The translations under genes were made by a program, and so were the position numbers. The notes under the pieces were generated by a model that saw only the letters and a program-made list of their open reading frames with translations, searched no databases and had not been told where the DNA came from. From contig NC_079207.1 of assembly GCF_026745355.1 (NCBI RefSeq), positions 40,023,396 to 40,087,395 on the forward strand: a stretch of 64,000 bases of DNA. The letters run 5' to 3'. Every line of letters begins with the position of its first letter. The first letter of the stretch is position 1. Below, piece by piece: positions 1 to 11,525 of this stretch. The stretch is from Beta vulgaris subsp. vulgaris. Its lineage: Eukaryota > Streptophyta > Magnoliopsida > Caryophyllales > Amaranthaceae.

Positions 1-298
1 ATGCTCGAGACTGTAGAGAAAAGGCGACAAGCAATTCCTGATAAGGTATCATTCTTAAGAACACTAATATTATATTTATGAATGTATTTGCTATGTGTCG
101 ATAAATTATTTTGTTATAGCATATTCAGCTTGTATGTTTATCTTTTTAATATTTTATATTTTGCAGTACTTTGACGGAGTTACAACTGAATTTTCTCAAA
201 ATAAGATTGATGAGCTCTCAGAGACTTGTGGATCAAATACGTGGATGAGTATACAAGTGGATGAAGAAGAATTGGAAGATAATGACCATTTTAATTAG
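1..298 (+). CDS. 3' end of an unrecognised spliced gene, two exons
   Basis: An open frame runs from base 1 to 45 and ends at a GT donor (GATAAG|GTATC). After an intron with a T-rich tract ending TTTTGCAG at 166, the same phase resumes at 167 (YFDGVTTEFSQ...) and stops at 296-298. The joined tail is hydrophilic and acidic (QVDEEELEDNDH near the end), with no domain I recognise. The ATG at base 1 need not be a start, because the gene may continue to the left of the window. A CACTA-type accessory transposase gene would be one possible source, since a similar style of exon occurs at 14781-14864, but that is inference. The reading depends on both splice sites being real. Confidence 0.35.
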
Positions 299-464
299 GA
301 TGTGTGTATTTTCTTTTTGAGCGGGATTAGGGAGGTGCTTCTATTTTTGTGCACATGAATTGGAAGAAACGACAGGTCTAGGTGTTCTATTATTTTTTTA
401 TAACTTAGTTGAATTTTTGGAATCTTTTAAAAATTATATGTGATTTTAATTGTAGTGAATGATA

Positions 465-956
465 TTAAATGAACGGGAAGGAGAACCGCTTGGGCACCTC
501 GATCAATGCAATGGGATCTGCAAAAGGAGAATCAGCATAACTGTTAGGGGTGGCCTTCTCCATTGGCCGGGGGACGCCAGGAATACGGGCGATCATGTCC
601 TCCAATTGCTGGAGACGCTGCTGGATAGGATCATGAAGGCGGCTTTGGATGGGCTCTTTTGGCGGGTTGACATCGCCATCTTCGTCACCTTCGCCGTCTT
701 CCTTTTCTGAATCGACAGCGTCTTCAGGAATGATATAGTTCACAGGAGTCTCGAATCCGTCAGCGTCCAGATCACGCATCCTAGGGACATCACGAATGTT
801 GCGGGGCTTTGGCCCCTTTGAAGGCTTCTGGGCGAACTTCAAGCTCTGGTTCTCCATGCAGGACGCGACATAGCTTTCCTTCAACGTCGCCATCTCCGCC
901 TTGACGCGGTTAAGCTCATCAATGACCTCTTGGGTGGTGACCCATTGTCCAGCCAT
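465..956 (-). pseudogene. Ty3/gypsy gag N-terminal fragment
   Basis: Reading from ATG at 956 leftwards, the frame gives MAGQWVTTQEVIDELNRVKA, a helical N-terminus, followed by an acidic stretch (DSEKEDGEGDEDGD) and a second helix (IQQRLQQLEDMIARIPGVP), then stops at 465. This is the layout of the N-terminal part of plant Ty3/gypsy gag just downstream of the primer binding site. The capsid core, zinc knuckle and pol are absent, so the element is cut off near 459. The local GC content is clearly above that of the neighbouring AT-rich DNA. The frame is also open upstream of 956, but that part lies across the PBS and LTR and is leader. Confidence 0.6.
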
Positions 957-1054
957 TGAAAACACAAAAGGATGGAAAAGTACGGAAAACTTATGTAGAT
1001 AAGATGAATTGAAAGAGTGCGATTGCCAATGGATGTATAGAGATCTTGTTGTGG

Positions 1055-1071
1055 CCCCACGGTGGGCGCCA
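1055..1071 (-). promoter_or_regulatory. Primer binding site of the truncated gypsy element
   Basis: On the minus strand the LTR end is followed within 4 bases by TGGCGCCCACCGTGGGG. A TGGCGCC start of this kind is the usual tRNA primer site of many plant Ty3/gypsy elements. It sits between the LTR (1075-1510) and the gag fragment, which fixes the orientation. Confidence 0.65.
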
Positions 1072-1074
1072 AAT

Positions 1075-1510
1075 TGTTTATGCCGATTTTGTACCAAGTA
1101 CTTAAAAGGTAAAGAGAACCAACAACTAGATCAATATACTTGGGGTAATTAGCATTATGAAACAAGAAAATGACATAAATGAAATAAAGCCATAAATAAA
1201 TGAAAGAATTATTGACGCGGAAAACCCAATTGAAGGGAAAACCGCGGGTGATGCTCTTGATCACCAATCCACTAATATGTCGACGGCGTCAATACAAAAT
1301 ATGAAGTATGTGGAAGTGTTCCTTTGTAGCAATGAATGAGAAAGAATCCTAGAGAATGAGAAGGAAGAGAATATGTTTTTCAGCTTAGAGAGAAATCAGA
1401 AGAAGAATCTAGGTTTACACAAAGTTGCATATTTATATCTATTGAAATATCCCCAGCTAGTATTTTAGTCGTTGCGCCATCTTCGGGCCACGTCAGCGTT
1501 TTCTTCAACA
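1075..1510 (-). repeat. 5' LTR of truncated Ty3/gypsy element
   Basis: On the minus strand this 436 bp block starts TGTTGAAG and ends ATAAACA (TGTT...AACA ends) and is directly followed by the PBS. A TATA-like ATATAAATAT lies at about 1428-1440 on the minus strand. No second LTR is in the window, so the right boundary rests on the TG...CA ends alone. Confidence 0.5.
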
Positions 1511-1659
1511 ATATCCCTTGTATTACTCAACTGCTAAAATGCCGCAAAGAAACTGCACTGTGGACTTGGTCACACGTTCTGCTTCTTAGCCCAACTGTCA
1601 ATCCAAATTCAATTTTGCAAAAAACCCAAATCCCGCCAAAGCCTACAGAAAACACTAAA

Positions 1660-2310
1660 AAACAATTTGGCTATAGAGGCACATCATTTGGTCGACTTGC
1701 CTCTAAAACCCCCTTTTACCATCACATAAACATGGTTGCCTCTAAATTATATGGTTTTTAGTGTCAAGTATATTCTAGTGCCTCTAAAGATACATTTCAG
1801 CATCAGATGAATGTTGGTTGCCTCTATAACCATGTTTTTAGCATCACAATATTGGTTGTCTTTAAATCCATATTTTTAGCATCACATGAATTTAATTGTT
1901 TCTAAAGCTATTTTTTTAGCATCAACTGTAGTTAGTTGTCTCTAAAGCCATGTATTTAGCGTCATATGACTTTAGTTGTCTCTAAAGCCATTTTTTTCAG
2001 CATCAACTGTATTTAGTTGTCTCTAAATCCGGGTATTTAGCGTCACTTGAATTTAGTTGTCTCTAAAGCCATTTTTTTCAGCATCAACTGTAGTTAGTTG
2101 TCTCAAAAGCTATGTATTTAACGTCACATGTATTTAGTTGTCTCTAAAGCCATTTTTTTAGCATCAAATGTAGTTAATTGTCTCTAAAGCCATGTATTTA
2201 GCGTCATATGAATTTAGTTGTCTCGATAACCATTTTTTTCAGCATCACATAGATTATTGTTGCATCTAAAGATATTTTTTAGTGTCACTTGAATTGTGGT
2301 TGCAGCGGAA
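1660..2310. repeat. Left subterminal repeat array of the CACTA element
   Basis: About ten degenerate copies of a roughly 60 bp unit built on TTAG[TC]TGTCTCTAAAGCC and TTTTTTCAGCATCAACTG. The copies nearest the end keep the TTGCCTCTAAA core that is also found at the right end. Such arrays are the transposase-binding regions in known CACTA elements. Confidence 0.7.
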
Positions 2311-4086
2311 CTAACTTTTTTTTAACATCATGTAGAAAGTAATTGCATCAGAAGATAATTTTAATTATCAATTGAATTACACTTGATTAGAAGACAATAT
2401 TTTAATGTGAAAACCTTAAGGTTACACTTATATATGCCTTTATTAATATCATTAAGATTATGAGTAATTGCATGTATGTGTGTGTGTGTATACATACCGT
2501 TAGTAATAATGTATAGATAACTGGTTATTTTAATTTCTTTGCAATTTCTATACTTTATGTGTGCTGTCGCGACCTTCCTTTTTTGGTACGAGCTTTACTG
2601 TGTAAAGAAGGCTAACAACACTTTCACAATGCCTTTCCTCAACCTATATTTTAGGCAAAGTCAATTATCTCAAGCAAGTCAGTCAGCATACAAGGTGCAA
2701 AAGCTGTATAAGTTAAGTCATAATACAATATTATGAAGTGAATGACACATCCATTTACTTAACTAATATGTGCACCTAAATGCACTCAAATAGCTTTCGC
2801 ACTTCTATAATTAGATGATGCCATGAAAAACTGTTTTTATATTCATTAAATTTCATACAAAATCCACAACTAAATATCAAACTATTTCTTATTGAAGAGT
2901 AGAAAGTACACCGATATAGCAATATTCAAACACTGGCAATGCAATTCTCTTCGCAAGCCTTTACAACCACAACTACATAGGCACTAAAAAAAGTTTCCAA
3001 CTTTCCACACACGTTGAGTAGCATTTTATGTCATCCGCCTTCTTGAACCATCATCATTGCCGCCTTACAGCATATCATCAGACTTCTTAAATAAACAACA
3101 AAGTATTATAGCCCCTGCAAAAAAGATATAATTACAAGAGTTACATGTGTAGCATAATGAAATCAAAACATCATATAGTTATTCAGGTTGTGAGGAATGG
3201 TTTGGTGTTGCAATTATTTTGAGGAATGGTTTGGGGTAAGTAGTTGCATTCCTAACTTGCCAAGTATAAGTATATGATAGTAGGTACAAAAGACCTAATA
3301 TCAAACATAAATTATTAGCTCATAGTCTATGCACTTATGTAGACCTTTGTTCTAAGCAAGACCCAATTTCTGTTAACATTAGTTATACAAGCGCATGTAC
3401 CAACTTCAAGAAACAGGGTTGAAGCTTGCTTTGGCATTTAAGATTATACCTGTTTAAACAACGGACAATACAGGTTCAGGTTTACGGATTTTCAACTTAT
3501 AAAGGCAGCACAAGCCACAAGTAGACTCATCATCTTATTATGCAGAACAAAGTCAATTTTTAGTAGAATTAGAGTAAAAAATGACCTCAATGTAATGGCA
3601 AAAGACACTAAAAAACAAGCCACCACAAACATACAAGGCTACAAGGACACATATAGTTACTAGATATAAAGATATTAGAAAACCAAATAAAACTTGCTCT
3701 GTAATAGTTCAAGGATAGCAAGACTAGTGTTAGTTTAAACCTTTGTTCTGTGATAAGTACTCAATACATCAACTACTACTGCCAGTTATTAGAATACAAA
3801 ATCTGATTGCACGATCCCAAACAAGTACTAAATAATAACCACACTACCTAAAACAGATACAATAATAGCAGCGTACATCCTAACAACAAAGGAATAGTGA
3901 AGATAATTTGGTCACGTTAAATTTCGGGGATATGAGTTCAGATTAAAAATTCTAGGAAGGGTTTCTTAAGCAAGCAACCCTAAAAAAACAAGAACTAGCT
4001 AAACAAATCAATAAACCAATTCCTAATTCCCTACCTCGGTTTTTTACTTGACAAGACATTATACCCATGAACCTGAGATAAATCTG
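2311..4086. other. AT-rich CACTA interior, no gene recognised
   Basis: There is a short GT microsatellite near 2480. I see no long reading frame and no domain. A 65-codon frame at 2539-2736 has no recognisable features. Confidence 0.4.
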
Positions 4087-4094
4087 GTTCTTAA

Positions 4095-4796
4095 TAGGCT
4101 TGTTCATTGGGGCGGGTCAGGGGCGGGCCGGGTCAACATGTTAACAGGCCGGGTCGGGTCAAGAGTGTTGATCCACGGGTCGGGTCGGGTCAGACCCATT
4201 ACAACCCGACCCGGCCCGGTCCATCTAACTACTTGATTAATATTGATGCAAAACGTATATGATTCAATTATTTCTTCTTGAAATGCATTCACATTATATG
4301 ACTTCATACTCAATAACCAGTACAATATATTACATAGTACTACCAAATTAACAGCCAGAAACAAAAAAAACACACAGAGACATTCTGCGTGCTTTTCATT
4401 CCTACAGACAAAAACAATCAAGTAAAATGAAGTATTAAATTCATTACTTTGAAGATCACCAATTTAATTTTGAATTTGCAACAAATCTTGTTTCACTTTT
4501 GTTTAATTTAGTCAATTTCAGGGGGGAAAAAAGGTGAAAAAAGGGTAATATATTGGACAGATACAATTGTCATATAACAAAACGCTAGTTTAAGAAAAGA
4601 AAACATACAACAAAATCCAGGAGATGTGCGAGTTGAGACCCGATGAAGAGGAGAGAGAAAAAAATTCTGGGAGAGAGAAAAAGATTTGGGCGAAAATGAT
4701 GCTGATGGAATGGTTGGAAAGAGACAAAGAGTGAAGGCTTTGTTAAAAAAAAAATCTTTTAAACCCTCTCAAGACCCGCCCCGATAAACAGGCCTA
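4095..4796. mobile_element. hAT-type MITE, 702 bp, GC-rich left end
   Basis: The left end TAGGCTTGTTCATTGGGGCG is matched, inverted, by the right end TAGGCCTGTTTATCGGGGCG. An 8 bp duplication GTTCTTAA flanks it at 4087-4094 and 4797-4804. An 8 bp TSD is the hAT signature. The first 130 bp are packed with GGGTCGGGTC / GACCCGACCC motifs, while the rest is AT-rich. It has no coding capacity. It lies inside the CACTA element and so is younger than it. Confidence 0.8.
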
Positions 4797-4804
4797 GTTC
4801 TTAA

Positions 4805-5321
4805 CCAGCTTAACAACCTCCTTAGATTCTAGTATTCTACTTTACAATTGTTTCAAAATATATTATTCCTTTGCTTCCAAATATTATAGATCAATGCAAC
4901 AAAACAACACTGAAAAACTCTCTTTTCAAAGGACTTCTGAAAACTAATACATTCTAAAAAGTAGCGATAATGATAACACAATAAAAAGAAATGGCAATCA
5001 AAATCGACTATGATTGAACTCTCATAATGCAATCAATATTTATAAAACATTCACAAATAATACTAGAACATACCCCAAAAACTGTAAGTATTCACAAGCA
5101 GCGATAGTAATTTGATGGCAAGTAACAAAGCAAGCAGAATCAATTTTTACAATATTCAATCGAATTGAATGCAAATAGCCCAGTACAATTAACAAAGTAA
5201 AACGCAAATTTCATATAGAAAATTAGCAAATCTTGCACTTAGCAAAGAAATTGTGACTTTGAAACTGAAAATTCAAACGCAGCTTGGTTATATACAAATT
5301 TCAACAAATATAACCTTAAGT
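4805..5321. other. AT-rich CACTA interior between two insertions
   Basis: No reading frame, repeat or domain is recognised. It ends at the TGAAT target duplication (5322-5326) of the copia element. Confidence 0.4.
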
Positions 5322-5326
5322 TGAAT

Positions 5327-5698
5327 TGTTGAAGTTATACAAGCAGAATGTAAAGCATCAGCAGCTTGCAAATATCAGCAAGGCATCAGCAGCTCTTCAA
5401 CAGCACTGAAGCAACAACTATCAGCTCTAATCAACTAAGCCAGCTCAGCATATTCTGTTATATGTAATAACAAACTTGTACAGCTCACCTAGAGTTAGTT
5501 ACTACTGTAGCTTAGTTGTATAAATATAGTTGAGGATGTAATAGTTGATCAAAATAAAAATACAATACAATTTCCTCTCTCTAAAATTCAGAGAGTTGTA
5601 TTTTCTCTAAATCTCTTGTTATATTCTTTGAAGTATTTCAATGCATTATTCAATATTCATCTACTGAATTTCATAAAGTTAGATGAACAATTTCATCA
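5327..5698 (+). repeat. 5' LTR of copia element
   Basis: It starts TGTTGAAG and ends TTTCATCA, 372 bp, and is the same length as the 3' LTR. The promoter TATAAATA is at 5519-5526, so transcription should start about 30 bases further on. Confidence 0.95.
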
Positions 5699-5711
5699 TG
5701 GTATCAGAGCA
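5699..5711 (+). promoter_or_regulatory. Copia primer binding site (initiator Met tRNA)
   Basis: TGGTATCAGAGCA abuts the LTR end directly. This is the standard copia PBS complementary to the 3' end of plant initiator tRNA-Met. Confidence 0.95.
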
Positions 5712-5876
5712 TAAGTGTTCTGGATTATAATCAAACATTCCGCATCAATTCTTAATCTCTGATTTGAAGAACTGAGATCAAATCTGTTTTCTAACGATTG
5801 AATCAATCTTTTCTACTTGTTGAAATCAAGAAATCGAGGTACTTTCTTTCTGAATTTCTTCAAATTGCATCAAAGA

Positions 5877-7020
5877 ATGGCACCTAGAAATTCAAATGCA
5901 AATGCAAACTTAAATGAATCTCAATCACATCTTGAATTTTCACAAGATTCTAACAATGTGTATTATCTCAGTTCATCTGATTTAAATACTACAAAACTAG
6001 TTCCTATAGTTTTTTCTGGTTCTGGCTTTGCTGATTGGAAAGGATCCATGGTGATTGCATTATCAGCTAGAAATAAGCTAGGATTTGTTGATGGTTCTAT
6101 ATCGAAACCATCTGGAAATGCAAATTTACTGAAAATCTGGACTAGATGCAATGATCTTGTTATATCCTGTTTTCTTGCTTCATTAGATCAAGTCATTGCT
6201 AGATCAATATTGTATTTCAAAACAGCAAGAGAGATTTGGCTTAATCTTGAAGAAAGATTTGGTAATTTTTCTGGAACTGAGTTATATAGTCTGCAACAAC
6301 AACTGAATGATGTAACTCAGGAAGAAGATGAAAATATTTCAGAGTTTTTTACAAGAATCAAATCTCTATGGGATATGATTGATGGTCTTGATCCAATTCC
6401 TGCCTGTGTGTGTACTGGTTGCAATTGCAACATAACCAAGCTCATTCTGAAGTCACAACAGAATGCTAGATTGTTATGTTTCTTAATGAAAGCAAATCAG
6501 AAGTATGCTTTGGTCAAGAGTACTATACTCATGATGCAACCTCTACCAAACATAACACAAGCCTATAGACTTCTATGCTAAGAAGAAAGTCACAGAGGAC
6601 TTGCAGACTCTACTAAGAACAACAGTGAAGTTGTAGCTTTCACAGCAAGGAAGATTGATCAAAAACCTTACAAGCAACAAGCTGCCAGAGTTACATTCAA
6701 CACTAACAATAACTCAGGCAACAATTCTAGCAAGGTTCTCACTGGTAACAAAAGACCTTCACTCTTTTATTGTGATTACTGTAAAATGGGAGGTCATTCC
6801 ATGGATAGATGTTGGAAAATTCATGGATATCCTCCCAATCATAAGTATGCCAAAGGCAAGAAAGTAGCAGCAGTTGCTCATGGTGAAACAACTGATGATG
6901 AGAACAGTGAGATGATTCAAGCATCATTCACTAAAGATCAGTATGTGAAGTTGATGGATGCTCTTAATCAACATAACACTGCAGATCAGACTGAACATAA
7001 TGCTGGAGGTTCTCTTGGAC
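5877..7020 (+). pseudogene. gag: Copia gag, interrupted by an in-frame stop
   Basis: The first ATG in a usable context is at 5877 (MAPRNSNANANLN); the frame is open further upstream without an ATG. The early part has the UBN2-type gag pattern: VPIVFSGSGFADWKGSMVIA, later REIWLNLEERFG and LQQQLNDVTQ. A CCHC zinc knuckle (CDYCKMGGHSMDRC) is encoded near 6771-6812, followed by the usual WKIHGYPP. A TAA at 6579-6581 splits it, in the same frame on both sides, and a C-to-T change of a CAA codon is the simplest cause. The knuckle binds genomic RNA in the particle. Confidence 0.85.
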
Positions 7021-7049
7021 TGGCAGCTAGTGCTCAACTAGCAGGTACT

Positions 7050-7480
7050 TTTTGTCTAAATTCTGTTTTGAAACAAAATTCAGGTAGAGTCACTTGGACT
7101 GGTACCACTGATCATATGTGTTCAAATTTAAACCTATTTATCAATTATCATGAAGTATCTGGTACCAATCACTTCATAACTATACCTGATGGAAGCAAAA
7201 TTCAGGTAAAACATGTTGGAAACATTAAATTAGGTTCTCTCTTAGAGCTTAAAAATGTTTTACATGTTCCTGGTTTTCATTTTAATCTCATTTCCATTCC
7301 CAAAATATGTCAAGATGATTCTTACACAATTAAATTCACTCATGACAAGTGTTTCACTCAGGGCCCTTTGATGAACCACTGCATGGTTCTTGGTGAGCTG
7401 GAGCATGGTCTCTACAAATTAAGTGAAGATGTTCTTTCTTCTGCACCTCTTAATGTTTCTACTATAGATAATAATGCTAC
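7050..7480 (+). pseudogene. Copia aspartic protease, catalytic Asp lost
   Basis: The frame continues from gag. The copia protease motif is usually W-x-x-D-S-G-A-T-D-H-M; here (near 7093-7119) it reads TWTGTTDHM, so the catalytic Asp-Ser is replaced by Trp-Thr while the TDHM tail remains. Further on LKNVLHVPGFHFNLISI matches the conserved copia region between protease and integrase. The element would be unable to process its polyprotein even without its stop codons. Confidence 0.75.
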
Positions 7481-7499
7481 TGTGTCTACTTCAAACCTT

Positions 7500-8652
7500 T
7501 CTACTTGTTTCACTGCTGTAGAAACTGCCAAACTATGGCATCTCAGACTAGGACACATCTTTTAACAAAATTCCAGAATTAGATCCTTTTGTAGATATCA
7601 ATGGTTGTTTAGTTGAACATATTTGCCAAATTTGTCCAATAGCAAAGCAACCTAGAAGATCTTTTCCTGTTAGCTCAATAAAATCTACTTTTGCTTTTCA
7701 ACTACTTCATGTAGATGTATGGGGACCTTACAAAACTTGTACCTATTCTGGTCATAACATGTTCCTTACAATTGTTGATGATTTTACAAGAGTCACTTGG
7801 ACTCATTTAAAGAAAAGAAAATCTGATTCTGTTGCTTTAATGACTCAGTTTTTGAATTTCATTGCCACTCAGTTTCATACTCAGGTTCAAACTGTGAGAA
7901 CAGATAATGCACCTGATCATATAGAAGGAGATATGAAATAGCTTTTTATTGATAGAGGCATTGAAAATCAGAAAAGTTGTAGTGGTACACCACAACAGAA
8001 TGGTGTAGTGGAACGCAATCACAGGCATTTGCTTGAAACAACAAGGTCTCTTCTATTACAATAAAAAATTCCAACAAAATATTGGGGTGATTGTATATTA
8101 ACTGCCACTTATTTGATCAATAGAATGCCTCTCACCAGCATTCAAAATGCAACTCCTTTTGAAAAACTCTTCAAGTACAAACCTACTCTTAAACACTTGA
8201 GAATATTTGGGTGTTTATGTTATGCCAACACCACATCTGTAAACAGAACCAAACTTGATCCCAAAGCTCATCCTTGCATTTTTCTTGGTTACCCTCCTGC
8301 ACAAAAGGCATACAAAGTCCTTGATCTTGTCACACACAAAATTTTGATATCTAGAGATGTTGTTTTCTTTGAAAAACACTTCCCTTTTCACTGTTCTTCA
8401 ACCACAAACAAACCTCTCTCACAAATTTATCCTTTGCATGTTTTTCTCCCTACAGTAACTGATCTTAGTGATTCTAGCTCAGTTCCATTCTCTACTTCTC
8501 TTCCTAATTCGACTTCTACTCCTTCTGCTACTTCTACTGCTTCTCCTACTCCTGATTCTTCCCTTCCTACTCTAAGGAAGTCTACCAGAATTTCTAAACC
8601 TTCTACACATCTTCATGACTATATTTGTTCTCACATTACTCTTTCTACCTAG
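7500..8652 (+). pseudogene. Copia integrase, broken
   Basis: The HHCC zinc-binding region spans the break: LWHLRLGHI (7532-7558), then a frameshift near 7560, then HIC and CQIC (7617-7640). The DDE core is visible as DVWGPY (7711), RTDNAPD (7899) and GTPQQNGVVERNH (7984). Stops lie at 7939-7941 (TAG), 8062-8064 (TAA) and 8650-8652 (TAG). The C-terminal part ends in a Ser/Thr/Pro-rich linker of the type that separates integrase and RT in copia polyproteins. Confidence 0.85.
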
Positions 8653-8658
8653 TGTAAT

Positions 8659-10278
8659 TTGGTTTCCTATCAACATTTTCCTTCACCTTCTAAGGCTTTC
8701 CTAGCCTCCTTGCTCAACACTATTGAACCAACCAGTTATCATGAAGCTGCTAAGGATCCATTATGGGTCAAAGCCATGGATTCAGAAATTTCAGCCTTAA
8801 CGGATAACAAAACATGGGATGTTGTGTCTCTTCCTAAAGGCAAGAAACCTATTGGTTGTAAATGGGTTTATAGAATCAAAAGAAAAGCAGATGGTTCCAT
8901 TGATAGATACAAGGCAAGGTTGGTTGCAAAGGGTTTCACTCAAAATATGGTATAGATTACCAAGAGACCTTCTCTCCAGTGGTGAAAATGGCCACAATTA
9001 GAAGTATCCTTGCTTTGGCTGCTAGCAAAGGATGGACTTTGTATCAATTGGATATAAATAATGCCTTCTTGCATGGGGATCTCCATGAAGAAGTGTTACA
9101 TGCATATGCCTACTGGTATTCCTAATCCTCACAAGCTTGTTTGTAGGCTTAACAAATCTCTTTATGGCTTAAAACAAGCCAGCAGACAATGGTTTCAAAA
9201 GCTCAATTCTGCTTTGCTCTCACAAGGCTTCCTTCAGTCTAAAAATGACTATTCCCTCTTTACCAAGAAAGAAAGTGATGATATCACTATCCTTGTTGTC
9301 TATGTGGATGATATAATCATAACAGGCACCAACTTAGCTAATATTGACTCTCTCAAAGCCTATTTACATAACACTTTCAGTATAGAAGATCTGGGAAAGT
9401 TGCATTACTTCCTAGGTATTGAAGTCCTCACCACTTCTGATGGTTTTATTCTCTCTCAACACAAATTCACTAAAGAGCTTCTTCAAGATAGTGGTTTGAC
9501 CTTTCAGAAAAAGACCTCTACTCCTCTTCCTACACATGTCAAGTTATTGATTGATGAAGGAGAATTGTATCATGATCCAGCAGCTTACAGAAGCTTAGTT
9601 GGCAAGCTCAACTTCTTAACAAATACCATACCTGACCTTGCTTTTGCTGTTCAAAGTCTAAGCCAATTCATGCGTTCTCCAAAAATTGCTCACTATCAAG
9701 CTCTTGTTCATACCCTTCATTATGTCAATTCTACTGCTGGTCAAGGAATCCTTTTCAAAGCCTCTGATAAGCTTACTCTTCAAGCCTATAGTGATTCAGA
9801 CTGGGCTGCTTGTCCCAACACCAGAAAGTATGTCACTGGTTATGTCCTTCTCCTAGGGACTTCTCCAATGAGTTGGAAATCTAGAAAGCAAGGCACAACT
9901 TCTAAATCTTCCTCAGAAGCTGAATATAGAGCTATGGCTCAAGCTGCCTCAGAAGTTTGCTGGTTAGTCAGACTTCTTACAGAGTTAGGCATCTCTAATC
10001 TCACTCCTGTCACTCTACATTGTGACAATATGTCAGCCTTACACATTGCTCGCAATCCAGTCTTCCATGAGCGTACCAAGCACATAGAAGTGGACTGTCA
10101 CTTTACTAGAGACAAGGTTCTAGAAGGCTTACTTCAGCTTAGCTATCTTCCTACACAGAATCAATTGGCTGATGTTTTTACTAAGATACTTCCTGTTGCT
10201 CAGCATAAAAACCTACTTTTCAAACTAGGTATGGTTCCTACCTCTCCATCCCCTAGTTTGAGGGGGGGGGGGTGTTGA
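8659..10278 (+). pseudogene. Copia reverse transcriptase and RNase H, two frameshifts
   Basis: The RT starts EPTSYHEAAKDPLWVKAMDS and carries WVYRIKRKADGSIDRYKAR and LVAKGFTQ, then shifts frame near 8948 and again near 9096. After that the frame is open to 10278: LNKSLYGLKQASRQW, the catalytic YVDDIIITG near 9301-9327, LGKLHYFLGIE, then RNase H with YSDSDWAACP, SSSEAEYRAMA, HIEVDCHF and NQLADVFTK. The last codons overlap the PPT, and the stop TGA falls in the first bases of the 3' LTR. This last part is the best preserved of the element. Confidence 0.9.
10260..10272 (+). promoter_or_regulatory. Copia polypurine tract
   Basis: GAGGGGGGGGGGG directly precedes the 3' LTR. It is the RNase H-resistant primer site for plus-strand synthesis. 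The unusually long G run may be a length-variable or sequencing-sensitive site. Confidence 0.9.
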
Positions 10279-10644
10279 AGTTATACAAGCAGAATGTAAA
10301 GCATTAGCAGCTTGCAAATATCAGCAAGGCATCAGCAGCTCTTCAGTAGCACTGAAGCAACAACTATCAGCTCTAACAAACTAAGCCAGCTCAGCATATT
10401 CTGTTATATGTAATAACAAACTTGTACAGCTCACCTAGAGTTAGTTACTACTGTAGCTTAGTTGTATAAATATAGCTGAGGATGTAATAGTTGATCAAAA
10501 TAAAAATACAATATAATTTCCTCTCTCTAAAATTCAGAGAGTTGTATTCTCTCTAAATCTCTTGTTATATTCTTTGAAGCATTTCAATGCATTATTCAAT
10601 ATTCATCTACTGAATTTCATAAAGTTAGATGAACAATTTCATCA
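10273..10644 (+). repeat. 3' LTR of copia element
   Basis: It is 372 bp and colinear with 5327-5698 with about 9 substitutions. It is followed by the TSD TGAAT at 10645-10649. Confidence 0.95.
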
Positions 10645-10940
10645 TGAATAAACACAATATTGGGTATACCGAACTTGATTAGCGATTTCATTTTTAGGAG
10701 AGAAGTAGAGAATTGAGCAAGATCAGTTTTAAGGAGAGAAGTTGAATGATTTCAATCTTTGAGCTACTAATTTTGGGGTTTAATTTTGAGCGTAGAAGAT
10801 GGAGTTTTAATTTTGGCTTTTGGGGTTTCATCGCTATTTCTAACTTTAGCAGAAAAACATAGCCGCCTTAGACACTAATAAGAGTAATCAGACTAATCAC
10901 GATGATTAATATCTGTTTAAATTTTTTTAACCAATATTTA

Positions 10941-11280
10941 GGTCTTGTTTGGTTGTATATAGAAAGTCATACTTCCTAGGAAGTTATTTTTTCCATGTAT
11001 TTGAAATTTCTAGGAAGTGTAAAATTGTGTTTGGTTGATAATGTGAAGTATAACTTCTTATGGGACCCCCTCAAAAAAAAAAAAAAAAAAAAAAGAACTT
11101 CCTATGAGAAGCTCTACTTACTTAGAGGGACCTAGGTAAAAAAGTTCCTCCATTTTGGAGGAAGTAGAACTTCCTAGGAAGTACAAATTCCCCTGATTTT
11201 GCCAACCAAACAACCTCATATACTTCTACTTCCTAGGAATTTGCACTTCCCATGATTAGTTTTGTCAACCAAACAAGGCC
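10941..11280. mobile_element. PIF/Harbinger (Tourist-like) MITE, 340 bp
   Basis: The ends are GGTCTTGTTTGGTTG and, inverted, GGCCTTGTTTGGTTG. A TTA duplication flanks it at 10938-10940 and 11281-11283. The body contains further inverted copies of ACTTCCTAGGAAGT and a poly-A run at about 11072-11094. It has no coding capacity. Confidence 0.8.
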
Positions 11281-11354
11281 TTAATGACAGTTTAAAAATC
11301 ACTAAGTTGCCATAAAAAAAAATCACTCATGGCATGTTCTCATTGACCGAAAAA

Positions 11355-11525
11355 TCAGAGCCGAACTGAATTGAACTGAACTGAACTGAAACAAACTGAA
11401 TAAAACTGAAAACAACTTAAAGTAATATTATATGAGAGAAGGAAATTGGGAGTTGAACTGAACTGAATAGAACTGAACTGAATAGAACTGAACTGATTAG
11501 AACTAAATTGCACTGAATTTAAGGT
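11355..11525. repeat. Degenerate GAACT tandem repeat
   Basis: There are two blocks (about 11361-11415 and 11455-11520) of GAACTGAACTGAA and GAACTGAATA variants separated by unique sequence. On the minus strand these read as a Ser/Phe/Gln-rich frame (QFSSIQFSS), which is a by-product of the repeat and not a gene. Confidence 0.7.

Larger units (their letters stand above)
5327..10644 (+). mobile_element. Complete Ty1/copia retrotransposon, coding region broken
   Basis: The element has two 372 bp LTRs (5327-5698 and 10273-10644), a TSD TGAAT (5322-5326, 10645-10649), an initiator-Met PBS immediately after the 5' LTR and a polypurine G-run immediately before the 3' LTR. I counted about 9 substitutions and no indel between the LTRs (about 2.4 percent), so insertion is fairly recent. 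Gag, protease, integrase, RT and RNase H follow in copia order in one original frame, now interrupted by at least four stops (6579, 7939, 8062, 8650) and three frameshifts (near 7560, 8948 and 9096). It could move only if helped in trans. Confidence 0.95.

Noticed and set aside
459..710. 83-codon plus-strand frame over the gypsy gag
   Set aside because: It is a shadow of the minus-strand gag fragment, which has gag-like composition.
4104..4421. 105-codon minus-strand frame
   Set aside because: It arises from the GC-rich motif runs of the hAT MITE and its AT-rich body, and shows no domain.
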